In this document: positions 1 through 10,570 of the stretch, piece by piece
Layout: each line of letters opens with the position of its first letter
Numbering within the stretch: position 1 is the first letter of the stretch
Source: Anthostomella pinea
Taxonomy: Eukaryota; Ascomycota; Sordariomycetes; Xylariales; Xylariaceae
Reading direction: 5' to 3'
Assembly (NCBI GenBank): GCA_963556695.1
Contig: CAUWAG010000012.1
Span: 1,674,001 to 1,738,000 of the forward strand
DNA: 64,000 nt
The notes under the pieces: model-generated
What the model saw: only the letters and a program-made list of their open reading frames with translations
What the model was told of the DNA's origin: nothing
The model's database searches: none
Program-made: the position numbers and the translations under genes

Positions 1-197
1 CGTGCCAGGAGCTGGGCCGAATTTCGCAACCCGGCCTGATCGGTCATCACCCGGAATGGGGCGTATCGTTTGATCAATTTGTGGACGATCACAATACGCA
101 ACCATTACACTTCGCTCAATTGAATTTCATGCGAACAGGATTGTCACCCGAGCAAGACTACCATGATGGCTACGAAGGCTGCGGCATTGGGTCATAA
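1..197 (+). CDS. 3' end of an unidentified protein-coding gene (partial)
   Basis: Frame 3 of the + strand is open from the window edge to a TAA at 195-197, giving about 64 residues ending in CGIGS. The translation looks coding rather than random: it mixes charged, aromatic and small residues (for example HHPEWGVSFDQFVDDHN) and has no low-complexity bias. No start codon lies in the window, so the gene begins upstream. I do not recognise the family. The stretch could also be a chance open frame, because 64 codons is short. No intron signals are needed within it. Confidence 0.4.
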   Translation, partial: CQELGRISQPGLIGHHPEWGVSFDQFVDDHNTQPLHFAQLNFMRTGLSPEQDYHDGYEGCGIGS

Positions 198-2507
198 CAA
201 CGCCGCGTAACAACCAATGTATTGCCCTACCCTGCTGCAGTAGGTGCTGTCATCATGACCGTCTGCACAGCCTCCCTCATCTCGACGTCGCGCTACGTGG
301 AGCCTGTTGGAGAGTGGCGTTCAAGGCAGACTCGGGGGCATACGACGAGACGGCCTTTTGTACGTCTGGTAGAGGCGTGCAGCAGCTTCGGAACATTAAC
401 ACCACCCGTGCCGCAGGCGTTACCCAGCATGCAACAGAATGAGCATCCGGTAGTCTTCCGCATTAGGAAAGTGACAATGGAAGGCGGTTATATCCGAAGC
501 CCAGGCTGATCTCAAGGCTGTCTGTCTGCGGGTACGGAGATCCGATATTTAGGAACTTTTTTTGGAACTTTCAAACAGACTGACTGACTGCCTTAGTCCA
601 GCTCAAGCATGGGACAAATCAATCACAGAGCTGAAGTTATTATAAGAGAATCACAAACAGCTGCCGTCTTGAGTTGACAAGTGACGCGACCGTGGCCCCA
701 GGTCATCCAAATGAGCAGTAACTTGAGACGGTGCTTGAACATATGCACGCAGGGTCTAGAAATAGAAAGAAAAAACATCCATTTAATCATCCATTGGGCA
801 GTGAGGGTATGTGACGAGTGGAAGCGAAAACGTGCTCCGTTTCCCTCGAGAAACCGGGCTACCTGTTGCGAGGCGGTGGCATGCGAGGAGGCGGGTAGGA
901 TAGGGGGGAAACTTGAAAGGGGATAAGGGGGAAGATGAGACCAAACATCGGCCCAGCTATGCGCAGCCTTCCGCACCTCGCCCTGCTTTGTTCCGCCATG
1001 TATGACGACATCAGATTCGAGCCTCGGTGGTTGTTGGACAATTCGGGACCTCCAGAAGTTCTTTGGGTATCACGCGCTTGGATGTTGAATTGTGTGTTTT
1101 CCTCATTTCGGTACTCTTACTGGTTGTGATTTCCAAGCTGGCTGGCGCATAGAAATATATAGATAGATAAATATACCCCTGGACCGTGATATCGACCTTC
1201 CTCGACCGAGGGTGCAGTATACGAGGGCCCCTGGTCGAATTTGTGGCGTTGTCGGCGCTTTTTCGGGTTGGTCCCTGTCCAGGTTGCTTTCATTATGGAA
1301 CCCAGTATCGTAGATCTGGGGTTGCTGAGATGCCAGGATGCTCAGCTCATACACAATGTCGCACTGAGCTTGAGACGATCACCCTCTGTAGCAGTGTGGA
1401 GAGTCGAGACAGTCGGTGGCATCGAGCGCGAACGGCTGTTACCTGTATCCCCGAATAGAACGTTAAGCGTCATAGGGGCATGCAAATGCGACGGCGATGC
1501 GATCAGACGAACATTGAAACAGTTGAAACAAATGTCGGAAAAAGGGGTCCTGCCTGAGATTGCGGAGGTGGACCGGGGGTCAACGTTACATCGCGGTACT
1601 CCAGATGCCAGGGGGCTTTGAAGTTTGAGCATATCTGCATGGATCAGCACGACAAGTTCTGAACTTCTAGCCATGAAACGACCTCTGTGAAGCGCCTGAC
1701 CTGTCTACTTACCTGTAGAAATCGGAGCAGGAAGGTGTTAGGATGATACCACAGAAAGTTCACAGTCCCCTCTGGTCAAACAAACCGTGTAAGGAGGCGA
1801 AGGTCAGGGTTTGTTCGTCCGGATTTGAGGCAGGCATTCTCCTGTCGCCTAGACTCCGACCACACCCTCCAGGATCTTCATGTCATCGGAGGAAACGGAC
1901 GCACGCAGTAGGTAGCTAGGCAGCCGGTAGTTCACCATCTGCGACAGGAACCGGTTCCGCCGGTCAGCATGTCACAAACCAGCGCCACAAGGTGCGTCCT
2001 GATAATGTCCAGGTCTATCGTAGCTGACTGTACCTACCTCTGTGGGATTGACGTCCCGTCAAAAGGGCCGGAGCAGGGCGAGTCATCAAAACACCGGGCT
2101 ATGTGTGTGATGACAGCTGAGAACTTGGCCTGGTGACAGCATGCATAGGAGTAGGTCAAACGCGTGGTGAAGAGACATCTCAAGGCAAACGAGCGTGACC
2201 ATGTTTCCACGAGACTTCCGGCGACGAAAACGTACAATGCATTAGAGCGCTATTGGCTTTCCGTTGAATCCACACCTATATCTGGGGAATATCCTCCGCT
2301 TGGTATCCGTAAATGCGATGATAGCTACCATTAATCCAAACGCCGATGACATGCTGGGCTTGTGACAAGCCCGTATCGCTGTAGTAGTTCTCCTACTGGC
2401 ATGGCTGCTCTCGGTGGCCTGGCTTGCCTTCCATCTCCCGAGTTCCGGAACGCCTGGCCTGATAACGACAATGGTTGCAAAATCCAAATCGATGTTCTTC
2501 AACCTTC
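198..2507. other. Gene-poor interval with a possible coding remnant
   Basis: No convincing gene. The short open frames overlap one another and lack family resemblance. On the minus strand, about 1850-1965 reads RRNRFLSQMVNYRLPSYLL and onward to a TAG, which looks like a terminal exon. A TGA lies just upstream, and a possible CAG acceptor stands directly before ATG GTG AAC. A second minus-strand open frame (about 2034-2237) ends at a possible GTAGGT donor, but the two cannot be joined in phase. This may be a decayed gene. Confidence 0.3.
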
Positions 2508-3875
2508 TCAACTTCCGATCCACAGTTCCTCCGATCGAGTGGTCAAAGATCTGTACAGAGGCCCCCGAAAGCTCGGCGTTGGGCTGGACATGTCCGATAT
2601 TGGTGAGACTATGTCATAGGGGTTCGGAGGTCCGGAGTCGTAGGTATCTCCTCCTGTCGCGGGGGGCTCAGCAGAGGCCAAGAGCATTGCTTCCGCCGCG
2701 CTCAGGGGCCGAGCATCGTCGTCATCGTCATTGTCATCGTCATCATTATTGTCATTATCACCATCGTCAGACGCCCGGGTTGTCGATGCTCGCGGACCCT
2801 GAAACCACCACTGGTTCTCAAATCCGTTGTCCACCGTCATCATGGCCGTCGACAGCGTCTCCAACTCCCTGACTCTTTCCGGATCCTCGATACGACGACG
2901 CCTTTCCGGGGAAAGGTGGACAGTCGTCGGGTTGTTGGCAAAAGGGGACTCATCCTCGTACCCGTTCGGATCCGACGGCCAGGCCCACGCTGACCATGGC
3001 AACCCATCCTCACCCAGTCGAAACTGGCCGGGCGTGGTGGGCAGGGCCTTCCACGCTCTGGGCTGATCACTCAATGCCTGGGATCGATGCGGAAATAATG
3101 TTGCCGTAGTTGAAGCACGAGCATCCCAAGGGCTGTCATTGATGGGCGGAGGGGCCGATCGTCCTCGTTCATGCGAGGATCCCCGTACTTCGACTCCTAG
3201 GTCTCTCGGTCGAAGGGCCCTCGCTTGCTCCCGGGCCGGGTCAACATACCTTCCACGCGGGCGCTCGTGGTTCTGATAAAGCTGATGTTGATGTTGCTGC
3301 TGCTGGGAATACTGCTGTTGCTGAAAGTACTCCTGCTGCTGCTGCTGATGTGAAGGTGAATGCGGGTGATGATGATGGTGAGGGTGACGATGACGATGGC
3401 GGCTCGGGTGTTCCGCATGTCGTGTTCGATGCTGGCGTGGTTCCGGGCTCCCCAGAAAATTGGTGTTCGGTGGTGGTACCTGTCGGGGGAAGTTCCCGGC
3501 GTCTCTGGCGTTCTTCAGGTTACGAGACGTATATGTCACGGTGTGAGTTTGTGGTATGTGGCGTTCAGACCACGACACGCCAAAGGCCAGCTGGATGAAA
3601 ATCTGCGGTTTACCGAGGGTGTTCCGGTCATGCTGTATGGGGTGCGGCGCCAGTCGAGGTTGACGATGATGTTGGTCCATATCGGCGGGTTCCGTCCTCC
3701 ACATTACCAAGGGATGAGAGAGGAGAGAGGAGAGAGGGGAGAGGGGAGAGGGGAGTATCCAAGGCCGGTCACAGGGACGGGTGTCTGATAAGTACAGCTG
3801 TGCCAAGAGGGTCACTAGAGCGGCTGTTAAAAATGGTGGCTTGATTCGCGGGTGGCCAGCTATACTTGGGGTCAC
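2508..3875 (-). CDS. Hypothetical low-complexity protein, fungal
   Basis: A single open frame of 455 residues with no intron needed. The N-terminal third is poorly structured. Residues ~160-215 are His-rich then Gln-rich, from CAC/CAG-type repeats. The C-terminal half looks like conserved protein: a LPWSAWAWP segment, then a block with TVDNGFENQWWFQGPR, an acidic Asp/Asn run of about 18 residues, RPLSAAEAML, and a terminal LTTRSEELW. Short motifs like these recur in uncharacterised filamentous-fungal proteins as I recall them; I cannot check that here. No catalytic motif or membrane segment is seen apart from a weak hydrophobic stretch near the start. The true start may be a later Met, such as the one in MDQHHRQP. 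The function is unknown. Confidence 0.6.
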   Translation of the reverse strand: MTPSIAGHPRIKPPFLTAALVTLLAQLYLSDTRPCDRPWILPSPLSPLSSLLSHPLVMWRTEPADMDQHHRQPRLAPHPIQHDRNTLGKPQIFIQLAFGVSWSERHIPQTHTVTYTSRNLKNARDAGNFPRQVPPPNTNFLGSPEPRQHRTRHAEHPSRHRHRHPHHHHHPHSPSHQQQQQEYFQQQQYSQQQQHQHQLYQNHERPRGRYVDPAREQARALRPRDLGVEVRGSSHERGRSAPPPINDSPWDARASTTATLFPHRSQALSDQPRAWKALPTTPGQFRLGEDGLPWSAWAWPSDPNGYEDESPFANNPTTVHLSPERRRRIEDPERVRELETLSTAMMTVDNGFENQWWFQGPRASTTRASDDGDNDNNDDDDNDDDDDARPLSAAEAMLLASAEPPATGGDTYDSGPPNPYDIVSPISDMSSPTPSFRGPLYRSLTTRSEELWIGS

Positions 3876-6111
3876 ACTCCGTAACTTGGAACTTGTCGTC
3901 CTAGCGGGGGTTTTCTATCAAGGAGACAGCCTGGTGCCGGTGCTGACTAGGTCGGCTAGTAACAAGACGGACACCTGAATAGGACGAATTTGGAATTTGA
4001 CAGCCTAGAGCATCGACCTTCCCAGCACTCGTCGACACCGGTCGTGTAGTGGGCGATATCATGCAGGTCTCATCGGCGTTGTTGTTGGTGGGCGTGACGG
4101 TTGTGCGGGTGGTGGCACTGGTGACACTGGTGACGGTAGTGATGGAGGTGGTGATGACGGTACCGGCGGCAGTGGAGAAGAGACGGGAAAGTTCTTGTGA
4201 TGTACATGGCGGCACTTTTACAGCTTCGCCTCATCCACAACAGCAAAGCGGAAAGTAAGAACAGGAACATCCGCCTAGATGACCCCGGGCGCTGGGCTTT
4301 GTGAAGGATGGTGATCCCTGGGGGCAGTGCTTCCAATGACCGTGTTGCGACATTGTCAAACGTCAAACGCTGGACCGGGAGCAACCCCAGAGTCCCAGAC
4401 AGACATGCAGGACGGTAGACCTGGCAGTCCTGGCAGTCCTGGGTAGGTAGGACAGGAACCAACAGCAGAGATGATCGGTAAGGGGTTTGCAAACATCAAG
4501 GCGATAACATGTGGAGAGCGGTATAATTACTTAATGAAGGTGGAGAAAGGCGATGCAAGGCGATGCAAAGGCGGGGCTTTCTGACCATGAGTTCCGAAAT
4601 AGCAACATCCCCACCAAAATGCCAAGCTGCCAGCTGCATGTAAAATTAGGGGGCTTTGGCCTTTCAGGTGTGTAAATAATACATGCACCCCCACCCGAGG
4701 TTATGCAGTGCCCCACTGACCCAGTAATAATAATCCACCGCCACGGGACTGACGACACCGTCGATGATCTGGCACATGCATCAGCCATCCCGTCACATCC
4801 CGTCTGTCCTCTGTGTCATCTGTCATCGTTCCTCATCCTCATCCTCGCAGTCGCAGTCGCCAACACTGCCCCAGGTGCTGTCATCACGCCACCTAGTCAG
4901 GAGGCAACGATAGACGGCAGGTTTGCTCGCCTCGATCCAGCCACAGATTTGGTCGCCAACCGCCAACACATCTGAACCTCTGCCACCGTTTATCTGTTAT
5001 ATTTATAGGCCCAGAAGGCACAGTTTGCCCATCCTCATCTTCCATCTTTCCACGTGTCTATGGAATACTGCACCTACCGCAAACTGAAATATGGCAACCT
5101 GGAGTATCTAGTCTCTCTTCCAAAATAGCATCATCTACTGTATTAGTTGGCCGCCTATTTGCGACGACGTCGGTGGCCGGGTGGGATAGTCCTCCGTCTG
5201 TATCCATGCTCGTAGCACCGCAAGATCCATCTCAGCCGCATGCTAATAAACCCCTCGATCGGATTGTGGCCCGTGGCCTCGAGAGTCTGGTTCGTTTCTC
5301 TGTCTCGGCCTACTTGTCGTCTGTCGGGGACGGAACTTGTCAAACATCTTGCTTCCTTCTCGAAGGCTTGGGACGCACTAAATTCGAATACGGCTGCTTG
5401 GTCAACATGGGGGAGTTTGGAGTCTTCAGTCTCGACTCTCTAGTCCCCAGGGCTCCTACAAGGCTGGCTAGCAAGCCCTGGGGGGCCTGCCTTGGTATCG
5501 TGCCATCACGTCCGATCACCACGTCCAAGCTTTCAAGCTTCCATGTTGCTTCCACGGCCCCACCGGACTGGAAGGATTCAACAGCTGTCTGCCCAGACTG
5601 GAAGGATTCAACCGCTGTCAACTGGGGTTGCTGTCGACCGGTACGCCGTACGCGTGGTGCCTCATCTCCCGGGCCACATTCCGACATTCATCGCGCGTCG
5701 TCGGTATGGTAAACAGATACTACTCCCGTCTTCTACTGTCTACGGAGGTGCTCATGTCCAATTCTGATATTCACCCCATGTACTCTACCCGTTTCTCTCA
5801 CCGAGTCTCCGCCTTTGCAAATTTTGAGCCGCATGCCTTCCAGCGGGGAACTGGGAACGCGAGTCCCGTGGAAAATACTGTAGACGATCTACATTCTACA
5901 CCGCCAAGTGTATGTATGTTTGTGTAAGTTTTCCTTTTTTGGTCTACCTATTAATAATTACTCGTGGCCGTTGCGAGTACCGCATATGTACGTCAAATCC
6001 TCGAGCCATTAAACTACCAATCACCACCGTCTCCTAGCTGCTCCTGAACCCTTCGTTGTCCATCTTGGCGATCAGACCGCCGCGCCACGAAAAAAAGTTC
6101 TTTGCTCGTCA
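3876..6111. other. Intergenic region with simple repeats
   Basis: No gene is supported. A purine tract (GAGAGAGGAGAG type, 3716-3753) lies inside the 5' end of the preceding gene. GGTGGTGATGAC-like GT-rich sequence sits at 4080-4170; its minus-strand reading is a Thr/Val-rich low-complexity frame. Two 23-bp copies of a GACTGGAAGGATTCAAC motif lie 30 bp apart at about 5566-5618. Confidence 0.5.
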
Positions 6112-7291
6112 TTATACAGCCCCACGAGACTGCAGGAGACCCGTCGGCATCTCCCCGCCGTCGTTCGTCTTCGCGCTGCCTGGCCCGTCGAGGTCCCAGA
6201 AGCGCGTCGACTTGTCTCTCCTCTTGACCACACCGATTATGTCGAAAGGATCGAGGACCGTCATGACGTACTTGCGGTCTTCCTTGTATCCCGGGCCCTC
6301 GATCTCTGTAGTGCCGTCCTTCGAGAGGTAGACTTTCGTGCTCTTCGGCAGCCAGCGGCGCGGATGGCGAACGTTGAGCAACACGCTGTTGCACAGCATC
6401 AGGGTCGCTTCAAACACGTAGAAGAACCACTCGTAGCGGATGACGGGGCTGACCGACGCAGAGTCGAACGTGGGAGAGTCAAAGTCGGCACGGGAGATGC
6501 CGAAGTACTCGACGGTCCGGTAGATGCACCGCACCAAGATGATGACTTCGCTCATGTACAGTGTGATGAGGGCCTGGTTGAACTTGTCATGGTTGACCCC
6601 GTTCCTTCGACACCTGACGTGAAAAGCCGAGGCGAGAAGGAGGAACAGACTGACAACTACCAGCTGAATGATCAGGGCGGCCTGGAGCAAGGATCGGCCG
6701 GTCTCTTGCATTTCCTTGGGTAATGACTGGTTGGCCACGTAAGATGCCCCAACACCGCTGATCGACTCGACGACGATGGATATGGCGGAGAAGGTGGTCA
6801 GTACCCGGCCGGGGTGTATAGGGGAGTAGTAGGGAACGAAGTACAGTATGCGGCCGAGCACGTAGTAGTTCCCCAGCTCGTACAGCGGCCTTGAGTATCT
6901 GGTCAGTTCGGCCTCTCAGCAGGTGCCACCGGGACAATCGTCGGTAGGCGGAGGCTCGGGACACATACGGGGCCGCATAGGTTGAGCATATGCTGATGAT
7001 GTACTTGACCAGATTGCCATAGTCGAAAGCCCCGAGCACCCTAGTGACGAACCCGAGGACAAATAGGAGCGGACAGAAGACGTATAGTCCCGTCAGTCTC
7101 CAGCATTTGTAGTGCCTGGAAGAACTGATTAGCATAGACCGACTGGGTATCGTCAAAGTGACGGCACACAATGCCTGCCAGAAATGAGCAGCACCGCCGG
7201 CCAAGAAGGCGACGATGAAAAAATCCGGCGCTCCCTTGTTCGGGGCGTAGAACCAGATACTGTTTTCCACATACTGTCCATCCTCCATCAT
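6112..7291 (-). CDS. RTA1-like (lipid-translocating exporter family) membrane protein
   Basis: Three exons (7291-7170, 7115-6969, 6898-6112) join in frame to give 351 residues. Splicing removes two short introns (54 and 70 nt; the second has a CTGAC branch site and CAG end) and restores conserved text: HYKCWRLTGLYV, then GAFDYGNL, STYAAPYSRPLYELGNYYV, and LGRILYFVPYYSPIHPGR. The last is typical of the long fungal RTA1-like proteins. About seven hydrophobic segments are expected, with a soluble C-tail carrying a DPFDIIGVVKRRDKSTRFWD stretch. The family sits in the plasma membrane or ER and in yeast (Rta1, Rsb1) is linked to stress resistance and sphingoid-base translocation. The substrate here is unknown. 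The start ATG at 7291 follows an in-frame stop upstream. Confidence 0.85.
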
Positions 7292-9263
7292 GGCAGTGTT
7301 GACTCAGTCGGCCGGCTTCGCAGGATATGTAGGGTTGTCGAGCGTGTGGGCGCTGCCTGACGATGCAGACGGGCCTCCCGATGGACGCGGGTTGAGGATA
7401 GCGAGGGGGTGGTGTCGCGGCAGACATGTTGCAAGAGCTTCGGGATGGCTGGCTTTATACTGCTGTGTCATTTTCTCCCTATAGTTTGTCCCCGATAGTC
7501 AGTCCATCTGGTGGTCGGCCTACCTGAAAGTGACTTCCAACGTTGGCCTCTGATATGCCTCTGGAACAAAATGCCTTACCTCAGCCAAGCTCGACCAATC
7601 GCATCGCTTCTTGGAGTACGACGTATTGCTCGTATCACCGGGGTTGAGAGGCTGGATCAGCCGGACCAGCCAATACCACGCAACCCCACGGCCCGTTTCA
7701 GGAATGTGAACCAAACCTTGGCCAGCTGTTATCCATTTCGGGCAGAGCTGCTGCTGGAGAGGCATAGCTATCATCGACTGGGTCCTGCAGCTGAATCACC
7801 TGGCGAGTCCCGTTGCCCGGTGAGATTAGACTGAACCATCCTGGCGCTGCTCCCGTATTGCTCGTGTTGGAACTAACTTCGTCGGCGTGGCTTCCAGGCA
7901 ACAACTCGCATGTACCACCCCCTTAAAGCTGATGTTCCCCAAATTCGGTGCCAACACACTGGTCCTGCTAAGGTTGATACTTACCTGGTATAGCCAGTCT
8001 GAGATGCGAATAGGACTGTCGTCCACGCATCTGGATGTGTAATGATATACTCCTTTCTAGGTTCTGCGTAAGATCTCCCCTAGGTAACTATGAAGTCCCT
8101 AGGAACACACATAAGCACCTAGCTTGATGAGCTTGGTATAGAGAACCATCTAGGTTTGGTCATTAGTCATGTATTCAACCCCATCGACATAGATACTCTG
8201 TGTTGGGAGATTACATGTGACCCAATGGGGTGCATTCTCTTCACCACTAGGTGAGATAACACTGTGGTCAGCGCGGGTCGCTTTCAAATCGGTCCATGAG
8301 CCTCTGGTCTTCAAACGTATGCAAGCCGGGATGACGTTGTCACATATATTCCTGCCGTATGAGTCGACTATGTCAACGCTTTCCGATTATGCTACGACGG
8401 GGGAAATGGTGTCCCGGGGGTGTTATTCAATGAATGCTTCGGCTCCCGAACTTCTCTATAGCATCAGTGCCCAGAGGAGCCTTCGTAGAGCAAGTGAGTG
8501 GCGATTATGATGTGTTGATGCCCAAAGCTCCTTGCCAAACATGGACAGCTGTGGGAAGCTAATGTGATCATGACTTACAGAGATCGCATCGACTGGTAGA
8601 ATCACGAAGTGCTTTCCTCGAGGTCAGCTGAACATAAATACCATTCCAGTTAGACTCATAATCGTTCACCTTGCCGTGGGTACTGCTACTGACGGCGGCT
8701 CAAGACCTGCTCAATAGGAAGTCTTCCCTCAGAGGCAAGGACTACCCGAGAAGATTACCCCAAGGAGTATCTGAGGTCTGTTCGTCTCTCTTTCGGCACC
8801 CGGCGAAGTGGCTCTTGCTTCCGTAGAAACGACGACTAGAGTCATAGTATCCAAGCGTGTTTGCATCCCTCTCAACGCTGCGACTGGCTTGTTGATGTAA
8901 TGGCCTCAATGGAGTGAAGCAATGACTTATTAAACTCGTGGCCTTGTTAGACCCACGATATACCGGAAGCAATTACGAGCGAGACTGCATGCTGTGCTGC
9001 GTTGGTCGCTGGAGGGTCTTGAATGGTGAAGTGTGGCGGCTTGACTCCCAAGGTTTGTTCGCAGCGGGACTGACACTCCAATCCAACAACGAGCGCAACC
9101 CCAAAATTTTCAACCAAGCAACACCCAAATCAATCGCAAAACCAACCGACAACCGCTTGGTCAGCCAGCAGCACAAAAGAATACAACACTGAGCGCAGAG
9201 CGACATCACATCGTGTGCACCGTCCAATACCATCAGATACACCGCACAGCAGTAGCCGCCAAT
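7292..9263. other. Intergenic region, no gene recognised
   Basis: Nothing here supports a gene. Short open frames on both strands lack family resemblance. About 8050-8160 has several CCTAGG/CTAGG motifs in both orientations, but they do not form an element I can delimit. About 9060-9260 is A/C-rich and looks like the promoter and leader of the next gene. Confidence 0.5.
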
Positions 9264-9503
9264 ATGACGAGCAAAGACACGACCGCAGCAGACTTCACGT
9301 CCTACTACCTCCAGCAATCGACCAAGGAGTTTGCCGAGGACCTGGACAAGATCCGCAGCGCCGACGACTTCAAGGGCGACGCGCTGCCCGTGCTCGTCAA
9401 GTCGCTGCAGCAGGGCACGTCGATGTTCTCGCCTGCCGACCAGAAGCGTGTTGTCGATGCGCGGAAACCCGCCGCCTCCTCGCAGGGGGAATCCGACAGC
9501 TGA
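9264..9503 (+). CDS. rsa3: Ribosome assembly protein 3 (Rsa3) domain protein
   Basis: A 79-residue protein. Residues ~7-60 (DFTSYYLQQSTKEFAEDLDK, then an IRSADDFKG and LPVLVKSLQQGTSMFSP run) match the C-terminal Rsa3 domain: a Tyr-containing helix, E/D-rich LDxxR, DF, then LxxGTxxF. Yeast Rsa3 is about 220 residues and acts early in 60S ribosomal subunit assembly in the nucleolus. This copy lacks the basic, Ser-rich N-terminal half. The ATG at 9264 is chosen because the frame upstream runs into A/C-rich leader sequence; an in-frame ATG at 9213 would add 17 unconserved residues. A missed upstream exon cannot be excluded. Confidence 0.7.
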   Translation: MTSKDTTAADFTSYYLQQSTKEFAEDLDKIRSADDFKGDALPVLVKSLQQGTSMFSPADQKRVVDARKPAASSQGESDS

Positions 9504-9750
9504 GCTGGGCTGGGCTTCAAGGGAGCTTTAAGAGGGAGGGAGGGAGGGGGAGGGGTATCAGTGAAAGTTTGAAGGTTTGCATTGTCAGAGGAGATAAGGA
9601 ACCATGATGTGAAATGGGGATAGAGCGCAACGCAAACATCGAGAATCGCGTAGACAATCAACTCCTTGAGAAAACCCGACAATCCATCACCTTCAAAAGC
9701 AAATGGAATGAGCGGGAGATGAATAGATAACAAAAAAGAAAAGAACAGCA

Positions 9751-9754
9751 AAAA
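9751..9754 (-). terminator. Pol III terminator of tRNA-Ser
   Basis: Four T residues on the minus strand, two bases after the tRNA 3' end; this is the normal RNA polymerase III stop signal. Confidence 0.75.
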
Positions 9755-9756
9755 GT

Positions 9757-9855
9757 CGTCATCCGCAGGATTTGAACCTACGCGACCGAAGTCATGAGAT
9801 GGCTAAATTCGCAGTGAATTCAAGTCTCACCCATTAACCACTCTGGCAGGATGAC
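9757..9855 (-). tRNA. tRNA-Ser (anticodon TGA) with intron
   Basis: Minus strand. The 7-bp acceptor stem GTCATCC/GGATGAC closes a class II cloverleaf with a D arm, a long variable arm (GACTTCGGTC) and a T arm GTAGG-TTCAAAT-CCTGC. The anticodon stem TGAGA/TCTCA holds loop CTTGAA..A, so the anticodon is TGA (Ser, UCA codons). An 18-nt intron (TTCACTGCGAATTTAGCC) interrupts the loop directly after position 37, the usual place for nuclear tRNA introns. A T-run (AAAA at 9751-9754 on the + strand) follows as the pol III terminator. Confidence 0.93.
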
Positions 9856-10570
9856 TAGTTATTGGATAGAAAAAGGCACTCTTATCTGGCTAGAAACAGT
9901 CTTTGCCGGACTTTGCCAGTGGGTGGATCGCCCAACGTGGCACACGCTCTAAAACCACTGTTCAGGTGTGGCATCAGGCATGCTTTATTGACCGCTTGCC
10001 AGTGCATCTGTCGTTATGCTGTGTCAGAGCGGACTCGAGACTTGGGGCCATTTCAATGCTAGGAAGTACGCTCGGTCCTTGCGCTCTCTACTGGGCAACC
10101 ATGCCCCTACCACAGTCTACACATCCGCGGGATATCAGAAGAAACAGCCATCTTTAGGTGGATAATTATATGATGAGACTCATTGAGTCGAGGTGGGTAA
10201 GATTGTCATTCTCTTCATTAATAAGTCTCTTCATTAAGTCTAGGTCATTGAGCGAACGTGTGAGGTATCCATCCCACCATTAGGTTCCCTGCGCAAGACC
10301 AACTGCAATGCATTTTCCAAAAGTGGCCACCAGACCGTATCCCTAGGGGTATGGGTATCATAGACGATAATGAAAGTCCAGAATGCTGAAAAAGATTACT
10401 GACTCCGAAGAGGGGCGAGTGGGGGGGTATAACACAGTCGACCACCCGCCCGATGCGCCAGAAAGAGTCCACCAACGAAAGGCTCCGAAATGCGAGATGG
10501 TGTGACGGATGACTGGCCTCCTTTTTATTTGCTGTGTCCCGTGGATGGACGCGGTACTCGTCGCAAGCCC
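9856..10570. other. Intergenic, no gene recognised
   Basis: I see no coding signal. A short tandem motif TCTCTTCATTAA is repeated at about 10210-10240. The remainder is the 3' flank of the next minus-strand gene. Confidence 0.5.

Noticed and set aside
3230..3420. CRISPR-like or tandem-repeat array from the CTG/TGATG runs
   Set aside because: These are Gln/His codon runs inside an open frame, with no spacer structure; CRISPR is not expected in a fungal genome.
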